Shown: positions 8,000 through 16,292 of the stretch, one piece after another
How positions within the stretch are numbered: position 1 is the stretch's first letter
How the letters are laid out: every line of letters begins with the position of its first letter
From: Oscillospiraceae bacterium
GTDB taxonomy: Bacteria > Bacillota > Clostridia > Oscillospirales > Oscillospiraceae
Length of the DNA stretch: 27,028 bases
Direction of reading: 5' to 3'
Assembly: GCA_015068335.1 (NCBI GenBank)
Contig: SVKT01000007.1
Span: 1 to 27,028 of the forward strand
Position numbers and translations under genes: made by a program
Notes under the pieces: model-generated
The model's input: only the letters and a program-made list of their open reading frames with translations
What the model was told of the DNA's origin: nothing
The model's database searches: none

Positions 8000-9288
8000 T
8001 TGAAGTCATCAGCGTCCGCTTTCGCGGCGGATGTAAAAATTATTATTTTTCTCCCGGCGAATTGCAGGTGAAAATGGGCGACAAGGTGATCGTGGAAACG
8101 GCACAGGGCCCTGAGTTTGCCACCTGCACCGAGGGTAATCACGAGGTGGCGGAGTCCGCCATCGTCAGCCCCCTTTGCGCCGTGCTGCGTATGGCCACGG
8201 ACAGCGATATGCGCACCGTGGACTACAACCGCAAGCGGGAGAGCGAAGCCTTTGACATCTGCGAAAAGAAGATCGAAGAACACGGCCTGGATATGAAACT
8301 GGTGAACGTTTCCGCCAGTTTTGACGGAAATAAGATCATTTTCTATTTCACCGCCGACGGCCGCGTGGATTTCCGCGAACTGGTGCGGGATCTGGCAGGC
8401 GTGTTCCGCGCCCGCATCGAACTGCGCCAGATCGGCGTGCGCGACGAGGCGAAGATGATCGGCGGTCTCGGTATCTGCGGCCGGCCCTTCTGCTGCTCCC
8501 AGTTCCTGGACAGTTTTATGCCCGTTTCCATCAAGATGGCCAAGACCCAGAACCTGAGCCTGAATCCCACCAAAATTTCCGGCACCTGCGGCCGTCTGAT
8601 GTGCTGCCTGAAATACGAGCAGAACGCCTATGAGGACGCCGTGAAGCGGATGCCCAAGGTGGAGAGTTTTGTCCAGACGCCGGACGGCCCCGGCAATGTC
8701 AAGAGCATCGACCTGCTGCGGGAAACCGTGAAGGTCAGCCTGGACAGTTCCCCCGAACCTTTGAAAAAATACCACAACTGCGAAGTCCGCGTCCTGCGCA
8801 ACGGCAAGGGCAGCCGCGAAGGTATCGAGATTCCGGAGCGCACCGCCCGCTATGTGGAGGAAGTGGAAGAGCCGATTTTTGCCGCACCCGTTATTGCCTC
8901 CTCCGTCCCTTATGAGGTGGATGAGGAACTGGAAGACGCCCCCACCCGTGAAAAGATCGGGCAGGAGGGCGGCAAGGCCCGCCGCCGTCACCGCGGCGGT
9001 CGCCGGAGAGGCGGCAAGAGTGAGGGCGTCGCTGCCCAGCCCAAAACCCAGCAGCCCAAGAGCGAAGGCGGCGAGAAAAAGGGCGGAAAGCCCCGCGCGG
9101 AAGGCGGCGAAAAGAAAGGCGGCAGACCCCAGAGCGGCAAGAACGCCAGCGGAAAGCAGCAGCCCAAAGCGGAGAACAAAGCCGAGGGCGGCGAGAGTGC
9201 CGCAGCCAAGCGCCGCCGTCCCCACCATCGGGGCGGCCGGCGCAGAGGCGGCAAGGGCGGCGGTGCCGCTGCACCCAGGAGCGAATAA
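7996..9288 (+). CDS. ricT: RicT/YaaT, PSP1-domain protein with a long Arg/Gly-rich tail
   Basis: In Bacillus subtilis RicT joins RicA and RicF in an Fe-S complex that acts with RNase Y in mRNA maturation and affects competence, sporulation and biofilm formation. Residues 1-275 are the PSP1 core. Two Cys clusters, CGRPFCCSQF and CGRLMCC, are the known Fe-S/metal ligands of the family. Start TTG 7996 overlaps the holB stop and has GGAGGG seven nucleotides upstream. Odd: after about residue 315 there is a 115-residue low-complexity tail of Lys, Arg, Gly, Glu and Pro. It has a near-repeated basic motif at its start and end (RRRHRGGRRRGGK and HHRGGRRRGGKGG) joined by an EGGEKKGGK-type repeat. The tail is probably disordered; RNA binding is inference. 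Confidence 0.9.
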   Translation: MIEVISVRFRGGCKNYYFSPGELQVKMGDKVIVETAQGPEFATCTEGNHEVAESAIVSPLCAVLRMATDSDMRTVDYNRKRESEAFDICEKKIEEHGLDMKLVNVSASFDGNKIIFYFTADGRVDFRELVRDLAGVFRARIELRQIGVRDEAKMIGGLGICGRPFCCSQFLDSFMPVSIKMAKTQNLSLNPTKISGTCGRLMCCLKYEQNAYEDAVKRMPKVESFVQTPDGPGNVKSIDLLRETVKVSLDSSPEPLKKYHNCEVRVLRNGKGSREGIEIPERTARYVEEVEEPIFAAPVIASSVPYEVDEELEDAPTREKIGQEGGKARRRHRGGRRRGGKSEGVAAQPKTQQPKSEGGEKKGGKPRAEGGEKKGGRPQSGKNASGKQQPKAENKAEGGESAAAKRRRPHHRGGRRRGGKGGGAAAPRSE

Positions 9289-9295
9289 AAAGAGA

Positions 9296-9327
9296 CCCGC
9301 TGTCCGCATAGCGGACGGCGGGTTTTT
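9296..9327 (+). terminator. holB-ricT terminator
   Basis: CCCGCTGTCCGC, loop ATA, GCGGACGGCGGG and TTTTT, seven nucleotides after the ricT stop. Confidence 0.92.
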
Positions 9328-9344
9328 GTAAAAAGGGGAGAACG

Positions 9345-10196
9345 ATGGGAAAGTTTGACGGAGTTTTGCTTGCCAGCGACTTTGACAACACGCTGGTCTA
9401 TACGGAACGCGCCCTGCGCAGCGGAACGGAACTGCAACCGCCGTCCCGGAAAACCTGCGAAGCGCTGGAATATTTTATGGCCGAGGGCGGACGCTTTGCC
9501 GTGGCCACCGGCCGCGCGCTGCCGGCCTTTGCCCGTTATGCTGCCGGGATCCCGATGAATGCACCCTGCGTGGTGTGCAACGGCGCGGTGCTGTATGACT
9601 TTGCCCGGGGAGAAACGGTGGAAGCCGCCCTGCTGGAAGGTGAGGTGCGCCAACGGGTCCAGACCGTGCTGGACCGCTTCCCGGAAGTGGCAGCGGAGGC
9701 CTATCACGTGAACAACGTGATCTATGCCGTCCAGCCCAACGAAGCCACCCGCCAGCACGAGCACGTGACCCGGGTGGCAGTTACGGAAGCGCCGTCACTG
9801 CCGGATGTGCCGCTGCCGCTGGGCAAGATTTTGCTGGAAGGCGCCCACGCTGTGCTGGAAGAAGCGCTGGCCTTTCTGCGGATGCAGCCGTGGGCGGCGG
9901 AATACGAACTGGTTTTTTCCCAGCCGCACCTTCTGGAATTTACGGCCAAAGGCGCGGACAAGGCCGGTATGGTGCGTCGCCTGGCGCAGCGTCTGGGCAT
10001 CTCTATGGAACACGTTTACTGCGTGGGCGACGAGTCCAACGATCTGACGATGCTCGCCGCCGCGGCCCAGGGCTTTGCACCCGCCAACTGCGCGGCGGCA
10101 GTGCGGGAGAGCGGCGCCACCATCGTGGCCCACGCGGACGAGGACGCCATCGCCGCTGTGGTGGAGATCCTGGATCAGAAATACGGAAAAAAGTAA
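9345..10196 (+). CDS. Cof-type HAD hydrolase (sugar/flavin phosphatase-like)
   Basis: Cytosolic HAD phosphatase of the Cof (IIB) subfamily, 283 residues. Motif I is SDFDNTL (nucleophile and acid/base Asp, residues 11-17), motif II Thr is in AVATGR, motif III Lys in GADKAGMV, and motif IV is GDESNDLTML. The C2-type cap lies between motifs II and III. GGGGAG is 6 nt before ATG 9345. It sits just after the holB-ricT terminator with no promoter of its own seen, so read-through is possible. The substrate cannot be assigned. Confidence 0.88.
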   Translation: MGKFDGVLLASDFDNTLVYTERALRSGTELQPPSRKTCEALEYFMAEGGRFAVATGRALPAFARYAAGIPMNAPCVVCNGAVLYDFARGETVEAALLEGEVRQRVQTVLDRFPEVAAEAYHVNNVIYAVQPNEATRQHEHVTRVAVTEAPSLPDVPLPLGKILLEGAHAVLEEALAFLRMQPWAAEYELVFSQPHLLEFTAKGADKAGMVRRLAQRLGISMEHVYCVGDESNDLTMLAAAAQGFAPANCAAAVRESGATIVAHADEDAIAAVVEILDQKYGKK

Positions 10197-10219
10197 GAGC
10201 CGAAAGGCTCTTACTTTTT
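10187..10219. terminator. Bidirectional terminator between the HAD and XRE genes
   Basis: GTAAGAGCC, GAAA tetraloop, GGCTCTTAC, with an A run on one side and a T run on the other. The stop codons of both convergent genes lie inside the stem. Confidence 0.88.
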
Positions 10220-10435
10220 CGGTGGCGGAGGTGTCTGCTTGTCGCTCAATCCCAGCAGATAGTCGGTGCTGGTGTGATAAATGCGGGAGAGCGCAATCAG
10301 AATGTCGATAGGTATATTATTGGCGCCGTTTTCGTAGGCAGAATATGTGCGGCGATTGATGTGCAGTTGATCCGCCACGACCTGCTGCGACCAGTCGTTA
10401 TCTTCCCGCAATGCTCGGATTCGTTCCAGTTTCAT
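10211..10435 (-). CDS. Small XRE-family helix-turn-helix regulator
   Basis: A 74-residue single-domain DNA-binding protein. Residues 1-62 are a complete HTH_3 fold: MKLERIRALREDNDWSQQVV, then the recognition helix region INRRTYSAYENG and the C-terminal IALSRIYHTSTDYLLGL. The tail TPPPPKK is short and probably disordered. Start ATG 10435 has GAGGTGA five nucleotides upstream. It stands alone and points toward the HAD gene; its target and ligand are unknown. About 150 nt upstream of it hold no gene and no convincing promoter. Confidence 0.88.
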   Translation of the reverse strand: MKLERIRALREDNDWSQQVVADQLHINRRTYSAYENGANNIPIDILIALSRIYHTSTDYLLGLSDKQTPPPPKK

Positions 10436-10587
10436 TGAATCACCTCGTGCTCATCATAGTATGGCACGAATTTTACCGCCGCTTTTTGGCAGGATTTATG
10501 GCGCAATTGGGACGAACGATGAGAAAAATGGGCCCCAAAGGGCGCCATACTTATCCGCCTGGCACTCCGAAACGGGCGGAAACGGAG

Positions 10588-10618
10588 AAAAAAGAGAGCC
10601 AAACGGCTCTCTTTTTTT
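10588..10618. terminator. Bidirectional terminator after guaD
   Basis: AAAAAAGAGAGCC, loop AAAC, GGCTCTCTTTTTTT. It lies 7 nt after the guaD stop and is symmetric, so it works in both directions. Confidence 0.9.
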
Positions 10619-10625
10619 GATGCGG

Positions 10626-11888
10626 CTATTTCGTGCCCCAGACTTTTCTGCCGGCGCTCCACACGGCGCGGACAGCGTCCTTCTGGCGGCGGTAGATACA
10701 GCGCTCGAACCGGTCTGCGGCCGGCATCGGGGGCAGGGCGTCGTCGGCCAGGACCATTGCGTGGAGGGGATTGCCGGGGGCGAAGCCGGGCTGCTCGCCG
10801 AAGAAGGCGGCGCCGGCGGAGGTGGCCAGATACCAGCCCTCGGGAACGGTCAGGAAGGGCGTTTGCTTTCCATCTTCCATATAGCGGATCTTGGACGCCC
10901 GGATGGAGGAGGTGACCACGTCGAACAGATTCAGGTGGTCGCCGCCGGCGATGTCGCTGCCCAGCGCCACGTTCAGCCCCTCGTTCAGCATCGTACGAAT
11001 GGGGGCGGTGCCGGAGCAGACGTTCACATTGGAGTCGGCACAGTGCACCACGGTGACGCCGGCGTCACGCATTGCGGCGCGCTCCCGCGCATCGGACCAG
11101 ACGCAGTGGGCCATCAGGGTGCGGTCGTTCCAAAGACCGAACTTGGCGTAGGTCTCCCAATACTGGGTGCAGTCAGGGTGCAGCGCCCGCACCCACTCGA
11201 TCTCCTTGTCGTTTTCGGACAGATGGGACTGCACGGGGAGGTTTCGTTTCGCTGCCAGATCGCCGAGGAAGGCCATTACCTCGTCGGTGCAGGAGGGGGT
11301 GAAGCGGGGTGTCAGAATCGGCTTGACATACTTGAAATCGCCGCAGGATTCCAGCCAACGCAGGGTCTCGGAGATGGATTCTTCTGTGGTTTCTTCCAGC
11401 ACGCCGGGGGCGGCGTTGCGGTCCATATTCACCTTGCCCACATAGCCGGTGACGCCGGCCTTTTCCAGTTCTTCCATCAGAACAAGGGTGGCGTCGGTGT
11501 GGAGGGAGGAGAACATACACACCCGGGTGGTGCCGCCGGAGATCAGTTCCCGCGCCAGTTCCCGATAGATGCTGCGGGCGTAGTCCGTGTCGGCAAAGCG
11601 GGCCTCCATCGGGAAGGTATAGGTGTTCAGCCAGTCCAGCAGGGGCAGGTCCATACCCGTGCCCAGCATAGGATACTGGGGGGCGTGGAGATGCAGGTCG
11701 GCAAAGGATTGAAGGATCAGCGCGTCGCCGAAGTCCTCCACGGGCGCGGCGGCATACCGCTCCGGCAGAGCGGAAAACACGCCAGCAATGACGCCGTCCT
11801 CGGCCACCAGGTATCCGTTTTCTGTGATGTCCACCTGCCCCAGTGCGGGCGCAGACACGATGGTGCCTTTCAAAACAGTAACAGCCAT
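10626..11888 (-). CDS. guaD: Guanine deaminase (amidohydrolase superfamily)
   Basis: Converts guanine to xanthine plus ammonia in purine salvage/catabolism. The 420 residues form a metal-dependent amidohydrolase: SFADLHLHAPQY (first two metal-binding His), LLDWLNTYTFPMEARFAD (a guanine-deaminase signature), HLSENDKEIEWV (third His), MAHCVWSD (fourth His) and ALGSDIAGGD (metal/catalytic Asp). GGAGGTG lies 5 nt before ATG 11888; an in-frame upstream ATG at 11969 has no such site. Monocistronic, closed by the hairpin at 10588-10618. No purine permease or xanthine dehydrogenase genes lie nearby. Confidence 0.88.
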   Translation of the reverse strand: MAVTVLKGTIVSAPALGQVDITENGYLVAEDGVIAGVFSALPERYAAAPVEDFGDALILQSFADLHLHAPQYPMLGTGMDLPLLDWLNTYTFPMEARFADTDYARSIYRELARELISGGTTRVCMFSSLHTDATLVLMEELEKAGVTGYVGKVNMDRNAAPGVLEETTEESISETLRWLESCGDFKYVKPILTPRFTPSCTDEVMAFLGDLAAKRNLPVQSHLSENDKEIEWVRALHPDCTQYWETYAKFGLWNDRTLMAHCVWSDARERAAMRDAGVTVVHCADSNVNVCSGTAPIRTMLNEGLNVALGSDIAGGDHLNLFDVVTSSIRASKIRYMEDGKQTPFLTVPEGWYLATSAGAAFFGEQPGFAPGNPLHAMVLADDALPPMPAADRFERCIYRRQKDAVRAVWSAGRKVWGTK

Positions 11889-12102
11889 ACAAACACCTCC
11901 ATCAAACTGTGCGGCGAAAAAACAAAGAAGTGCCTGCCCGGGCAGAAAGATCCGCCTGCGGTCAGACACTCATAGAAGAACCTTTCGGCGGCTCCGTAGA
12001 AACTTTCGCACCGTTTGCAGCGAAACTATATGAGCGATATGAGAGGATATGCGCTATCTATATTAAAAATAATAGCATACCTGCGGGGAAAAAGCAAGGG
12101 CT
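11889..12102. other. Non-coding gap between guaD and the GH13 remnant
   Basis: It must contain the guaD promoter, but no hexamer pair stands out. An AT-rich patch (about 12050-12080) differs from the surrounding GC-rich DNA. The first third of the GH13 reading frame, which should lie here, is missing or unrecognisable. Confidence 0.4.
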
Positions 12103-12946
12103 GTGCTCTGCGCCTTACATCGGGCCGCTGTTTGAGTCCGTGGGACACGGCTATGAAACAACGGATTACAAAAAACTGGACAGCCGGCTGGGCACCAACG
12201 CGGACCTGAAAAACTTCGTGGCGGAATGCCACAACCAGAGCATCCGCGTGATCCTGGACGGCGTGTTCAACCATACGGGCCGGGATTTCTTCGCGTTTCG
12301 GGACATTCGGCAAAACCGGGAAGCCTCGCCGTTTAAGGACTGGTACTGCAACGTGAATTTCTGAGGGAACAATTTCTTCGGCGATGGATTCTCCTATGAA
12401 ACTGGGGCGGCTGCGACCTGCTTGCGAAGTTGAACCAGCACGACCCGGCCGTCCGGGACTACATTTGCGATGTGGTCCGCTTCTGGGTGTGGGAGTTTGA
12501 TATCGACGGGATCCGTCTGGATGCCGCGGATATTATGGATTTTGAATATATGAAGACCCTCCGCCGGATGGCAAGCGAAGTGAAAGTGGATTTCTGGCTG
12601 ATGGGAGAGGTGATTCACGGCAACTCGCCCACTGGGCAAATGACGGAACGCTGCACTCCGTGACCAACTGTATGCTCCATAAAGCGCTGTATTCCGCCCG
12701 CAATGACCACAATTATTTTGAGATCGCCCATACCATCAAGTATGTCAGCGATATGACGGGCGACCGGCTGAATCTTTACACCTTTGTTGACAATCACGAT
12801 GTGGAGCGCATTTACACGAAACTCAAAACAAGGCGCATTTCCTTCCGGTACACGTGCTGCTCTATACGCTGCCGGGGATCCCGTCCGTTTACTACGGCTC
12901 CGAATTCGGCATCGAGGAACTTCAAGAGGCCATCCTTGAAAAATGA
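12103..12946 (+). pseudogene. Decayed GH13 alpha-amylase-family gene
   Basis: Four pieces of one glycoside hydrolase family 13 catalytic domain lie in order in three frames. Piece 1 (12103-12361) has PYIGPLFESVGHGYETTDY and VILDGVFNHTGRD (region I). A TGA at 12362 stands where relatives have Trp (NVNF-W-GNN). A one-base loss near 12402 shifts the frame. Piece 2 has FDIDGIRLDAAD (nucleophile Asp, region II) and FWLMGEVIHG (acid/base Glu, region III). Another shift follows near 12633. Piece 3 has NLYTFVDNHDVERI (region IV). A third shift near 12830 leads to piece 4, LPGIPSVYYGSEFGIEE, ending at 12946. The N-terminus and C-terminal beta domain are gone. The catalytic residues survive, so inactivation looks recent relative to the remaining sequence. 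The ancestor was probably a cyclomaltodextrinase/amylase-type enzyme. Confidence 0.9.
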
Positions 12947-13061
12947 GAGGAAACGGGCCGGTCACCGACTATATGCTGGGCACGATGCGGGAAAATACCC
13001 ACCGCGGCTCCCTGTTGAACTGGGTCAGAAGTTTTCACTGAAAAACGGGCATCCCCGCCCG

Positions 13062-13098
13062 AAAGGCCCCTCTGCCATTTTTGTGGAGGGGCCTTTTT
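13062..13098 (+). terminator. Terminator after the GH13 remnant
   Basis: AAAGGCCCCTC, 13-nt loop, GAGGGGCCTTTTT. Probably the terminator of the former amylase gene; 12947-13061 holds only a 32-codon open frame without a ribosome site. Confidence 0.8.
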
Positions 13099-13132
13099 GC
13101 TGCCAAACCGCAGGTGAGGGGAAAGAGAGCCC

Positions 13133-13161
13133 TTGTGCAATCCGGAAGAACCTGCTAAAAT
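13133..13161 (+). promoter_or_regulatory. Promoter of the EamA transporter
   Basis: TTGTGC (13133-13138), 17-nt spacer, TAAAAT (13156-13161) with TGC immediately before it (extended -10). Confidence 0.75.
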
Positions 13162-13190
13162 GATAAAAAATTTTTCGTTGGGAGCGCGTT

Positions 13191-14069
13191 ATGAAAGGAT
13201 CCTTGAACGCAAGAGTGCAGATGTTCACCGCGATGTTTATCTTCGGAACCATTGGCATTTTTGTCCGCCACATCCCGCTGGCATCCAGTATGCTGGCCTG
13301 CGCCAGAGGCTTCATCGGCACGGCGTTTCTGCTGCTGGTGATGGCGCTTGGCAGGAAGAAGGTCTCCCGGGACGAGGTGCAGAAAAACTGGAAGGTGCTT
13401 CTCTTTTCCGGCGCCGGCATCGGCGCCAACTGGATCCTGCTTTTTGAGGCCTACCGCTACACCACCGTGGCCACGGCCACACTGTGCTACTACCTTGCAC
13501 CCATCTTTATCATCATCGCCTCGCCCTTTGTGCTGAAAGAGCGGCTGACGCTGCGAAAGACGCTGTGCGTGGCGGCGGCGCTGGCGGGTATGGTACTGGT
13601 CTCCGGCGTTGTGCAGGGCGGACTTCCCGGTGCCAACGAGGTGCGGGGGATCCTGTTCGGCCTTAGTGCTGCGGTGCTGTACGCCGCCGTGGTGCTGGCA
13701 AACCGCTTCCTGCACGACATTTCCGCCTATACGAAAACAGTGGCGCAACTGTTCATTGCCGCGGCGGTGACCGTGCCCTACATCCTGCTGACGGAGGAAC
13801 TTGCCGCCGTTTCCCTGACGGTGGGGCAGTGGCTGCTGGTGGCGTTTCTGGGCGTGGTCCATACCGGCGTTGCCTATACGATGTATTTCAGCGCACTGGG
13901 CAGACTGGAAGTGCATACGGCTGCCATTTTCAGTTATATCGACCCTGTGGTGGCGGTCATTCTTTCTGCGCTGCTGCTGCGGGAGCCGATGGGGCTCTGG
14001 GGCGGCGTGGGCGCCGTGCTGATCCTGGGCAGCGCGCTTGTCAGCGAACTTCCGGAAAAAGAAACCTGA
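13191..14069 (+). CDS. EamA/DMT-family transporter
   Basis: A 292-residue inner-membrane protein with about ten hydrophobic helices in two homologous five-helix halves. The end of the first EamA repeat shows TTVATATLCYYLAPIF and LKERLTLRK; the second shows VHTAAIFSYIDPVVAVILSALLLREP. That arrangement is typical of drug/metabolite exporters of this family. GGGAG lies 7 nt before ATG 13191. It has its own promoter and a downstream hairpin. The substrate cannot be read from the sequence. Confidence 0.92.
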   Translation: MKGSLNARVQMFTAMFIFGTIGIFVRHIPLASSMLACARGFIGTAFLLLVMALGRKKVSRDEVQKNWKVLLFSGAGIGANWILLFEAYRYTTVATATLCYYLAPIFIIIASPFVLKERLTLRKTLCVAAALAGMVLVSGVVQGGLPGANEVRGILFGLSAAVLYAAVVLANRFLHDISAYTKTVAQLFIAAAVTVPYILLTEELAAVSLTVGQWLLVAFLGVVHTGVAYTMYFSALGRLEVHTAAIFSYIDPVVAVILSALLLREPMGLWGGVGAVLILGSALVSELPEKET

Positions 14070-14075
14070 ACCGCG

Positions 14076-14108
14076 ACCCGCAGGTGATCCGTCACCTGCG
14101 GGTTTCCT
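14076..14108 (+). terminator. Terminator after the EamA gene
   Basis: ACCCGCAGGTGA, loop TCCG, TCACCTGCGGGT: a perfect 12-bp stem with a slightly broken T run (TTCCTTTT). Confidence 0.8.
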
Positions 14109-14167
14109 TTTGCCTATACTGTCATACGGGCGGCGTTCCGCCCGAGGATGGAAAGGTGTTGACGGAT

Positions 14168-14920
14168 ATGCCGGCTTCTCTTGGTTGGGCGGCGCTGGGC
14201 ACGGGATTTATCTTCCTGATGACCGCTCTGGGCGCCGCTATGGTATTTTTTCTTCCCGGGGCGCCGCAGCCCCGGTTTCAAAAGGTGGTTCTCGGATTTG
14301 CTGCCGGTGTGATGACGGCGGCGTCGGTTTGGAGTCTGCTGCTGCCGGCGATGGAGCGCACGGCGGCGGCAGGAAACGTTCCCGTCTGGCTGCCTGCGGC
14401 AGCGGGAATGCTGGCGGGCGTGGTGTTTCTGGCGGCGCTGGACGGAGCGCTGCCCCGTCTGCGGCAGATCAAGACCAGCAGCAGACAAAGCGCCCTGTTG
14501 ATGACGGCTATCACCCTACATAATGTGCCGGAGGGAATGGCGGTGGGGCTGGCCTTTGCGCTGGCGGCAAGCGGAGAACACTTTGCCGCCGCGGCGGCAC
14601 TGGCTATCGGCATCGGCATCCAGAACTTCCCCGAGGGAATGGCCATCGCGCTGCCGCTGCGGCAGGAGGGCGCGTCCCGCCGCCGCGCCTTTTTCACCGG
14701 CGTGCTCTCGGGTGCTGTGGAGCCGGTGTTTGGGCTGCTGGTGGTGCTGGCGGCGGCGCAGGCGGTGCCGGCGATGCCGTGGCTTTTGAGTTTTGCGGCA
14801 GGCGCGATGCTGTACGTGGTGGTGGAGGAACTGGTGCCCCAGGCGCACAGCCGCCTGGGAACCTGCGGCTTTGTGTCGGGCTTTCTCATTATGATGGTGC
14901 TGGACACGGCGCTGGGGTGA
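14168..14920 (+). CDS. ZIP-family divalent metal transporter (GufA-type)
   Basis: A 250-residue membrane protein with about eight helices that imports Zn2+ or other divalent metals. TM4 carries HNVPEGMAVG and TM5 carries QNFPEGMAIA, the paired metal-site motifs of the bacterial GufA/BbZIP branch, where Gln in the second site is normal. I chose ATG 14168 (AAAGGTG 9 nt upstream); a TTG three codons earlier sits directly on that site. A 7-bp hairpin (CGGGCGG, CGTT, CCGCCCG; 14127-14144) stands in the leader just before the ribosome site. A TATACT (14115-14120) could be its -10. No Zur-like or MntR-like box was recognised. Confidence 0.9.
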   Translation: MPASLGWAALGTGFIFLMTALGAAMVFFLPGAPQPRFQKVVLGFAAGVMTAASVWSLLLPAMERTAAAGNVPVWLPAAAGMLAGVVFLAALDGALPRLRQIKTSSRQSALLMTAITLHNVPEGMAVGLAFALAASGEHFAAAAALAIGIGIQNFPEGMAIALPLRQEGASRRRAFFTGVLSGAVEPVFGLLVVLAAAQAVPAMPWLLSFAAGAMLYVVVEELVPQAHSRLGTCGFVSGFLIMMVLDTALG

Positions 14921-14953
14921 AAAAACGGGGTGCGAATGTTCGCACCCCGTTTT
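14921..14953. terminator. Bidirectional terminator between the ZIP gene and cinA
   Basis: AACGGGGTGCGAA, 2-nt gap, TTCGCACCCCGTT, flanked by A and T runs, between the two convergent stop codons. Confidence 0.9.
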
Positions 14954-14954
14954 G

Positions 14955-16232
14955 TTACGGTCTTTGGTTGATCTTGAAGTTGATGGGCAGGCCGGTCAGA
15001 TACCGGCGGACGACGTCGAAGGCGTGGTTGGTGGACAGATCCTGGATCCGGTCCCGGCGGCGCTTGCCCAGTTCCAGCGGGCGGCAGAACGTGCCGTCCG
15101 GAGTGGCAAGGCCAATGTAGACAACGCCCACCGGATTGCCCCGCTCGTCGGGATCGGGCCCGGCCACGCCGGTGACAGACACAGCGACGTCCGCGCCGGT
15201 GATGCGGCGGGCACCTTCCGCCATCGCCCGGGCGGTCTCCTTGGACACGGCGCCGTGGGCGTCCAGAATGTCCTGCGGAACGCCCAGCACGTCGGCCTTG
15301 ACGCTGGTCCAGTAACTGACCACGCCGCCCCGGTAAACGGAAGACACTCCGGGCAGCGCCGTCAAGCGCTCGGCGATGCGGCCGCCGGTGCAACTTTCCG
15401 CCGTGGCGATGGTCCAGCCCCGCTGTTTCAGCAGGTCGAAACAGACATCTTCCAGTCCCGGCACATCCACGCCGTAGACCACGTCCCCGAGGAAGGCGAC
15501 CATCTCCTCCACCAGCGGGGCAAGAAGCGCCTCCGCCGCCTCGGCGCTTTCCGCCTTTGCGGTGGCCCGCAGACGGACCTCGCTGGGCTTGGCGTAGGTG
15601 GCGAGGGAGGGATTGGCCATTTGCGCCATCCGGTCCCGAAGCAACTCTTCCATAGGGCTTTCGCCCAGACCGAAGGTCATAATATCGTGGGAGAGGATGA
15701 CCTCACCGGAAAGGGTGCGCAGATAGGGCAGCACGTGGCGTTGCAGCATCGTGCGCATCTCAAACGGCGGTCCGGGCAGCATCAGCACGTGGATGCCGTC
15801 GGCTTCAAAGGCGCAGCCCGGGGCGGTGCCCACAGGGTTGTCGAACACGGTGCAGCCTTCCGGCAGTTCCGCCTGCCGGATGTTGTTCTCCGGCATTTTG
15901 ATGTGGGCGTTGCGCTCGAAAAAGACGCGAATGGTTTCCAGAATGTCCTCGTGAAGCACCAGCGGCTTGCCAAAGGCCTCGCAGATGGTCTGCTTGGTCA
16001 GGTCGTCATAGGTGGGGCCGAGCCCGCCGGTGGTGATGATAATGTCGGCCCGCTTCCGGGCGATGTCCAGGACCTCGCGCAGACGGGCGGGGTTGTCCCC
16101 CACCACGGAGTGCCAGTAGACATTGACGCCCACCGCCGCCAGCGCCGCAGACAGGTCCTGGGCGTTGGTGTTGGCTACGGAGCCCATCAGCAGTTCCGAG
16201 CCCACGGCGATGATCTCTGCGTTGTGTGACAT
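14955..16232 (-). CDS. cinA: CinA: ADP-ribose pyrophosphatase/nicotinamide-nucleotide amidase
   Basis: A 425-residue two-domain cytosolic protein of NAD recycling. Residues 1-170 are the MoaB-like COG1058 domain (IIAVGSELLMG, TTGGLGPTYDDLTK, MLPGPPFEM). Residues 265-425 are the PncC amidase (ATAESCTGGRIAERLT with the catalytic Ser, GGVVSYWTSVK, VSVTGVAGPDP). In naturally competent species cinA lies with recA; here it follows thiI. Start ATG 16232 has GAGGAGGG six nucleotides upstream. It probably shares the thiI transcript, since only a hairpin without a T run separates them. Confidence 0.95.
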   Translation of the reverse strand: MSHNAEIIAVGSELLMGSVANTNAQDLSAALAAVGVNVYWHSVVGDNPARLREVLDIARKRADIIITTGGLGPTYDDLTKQTICEAFGKPLVLHEDILETIRVFFERNAHIKMPENNIRQAELPEGCTVFDNPVGTAPGCAFEADGIHVLMLPGPPFEMRTMLQRHVLPYLRTLSGEVILSHDIMTFGLGESPMEELLRDRMAQMANPSLATYAKPSEVRLRATAKAESAEAAEALLAPLVEEMVAFLGDVVYGVDVPGLEDVCFDLLKQRGWTIATAESCTGGRIAERLTALPGVSSVYRGGVVSYWTSVKADVLGVPQDILDAHGAVSKETARAMAEGARRITGADVAVSVTGVAGPDPDERGNPVGVVYIGLATPDGTFCRPLELGKRRRDRIQDLSTNHAFDVVRRYLTGLPINFKINQRP

Positions 16233-16257
16233 AGAAAGCCCTCCTCGGTATGAAGTT

Positions 16258-16283
16258 CAGGGACAGGCCGAAACCTGTCCCTG
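16258..16283 (-). other. Intercistronic hairpin between thiI and cinA
   Basis: CAGGGACAGG, loop of 6, CCTGTCCCTG. A perfect 10-bp stem with no following T run, so probably a weak terminator or mRNA-stabilising hairpin. Confidence 0.5.
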
Positions 16284-16292
16284 TGTAGATGT

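Noticed and set aside
10461..11975. A 504-codon plus-strand frame opposite guaD
   Set aside because: Shadow of guaD; no homology and no ribosome site.
12943..13039. A 32-codon frame after the GH13 remnant
   Set aside because: No ribosome site and no recognisable family; probably debris.
16258..16283. A true terminator between thiI and cinA
   Set aside because: Strong stem but no T run on the minus strand, and cinA has no evident promoter of its own.
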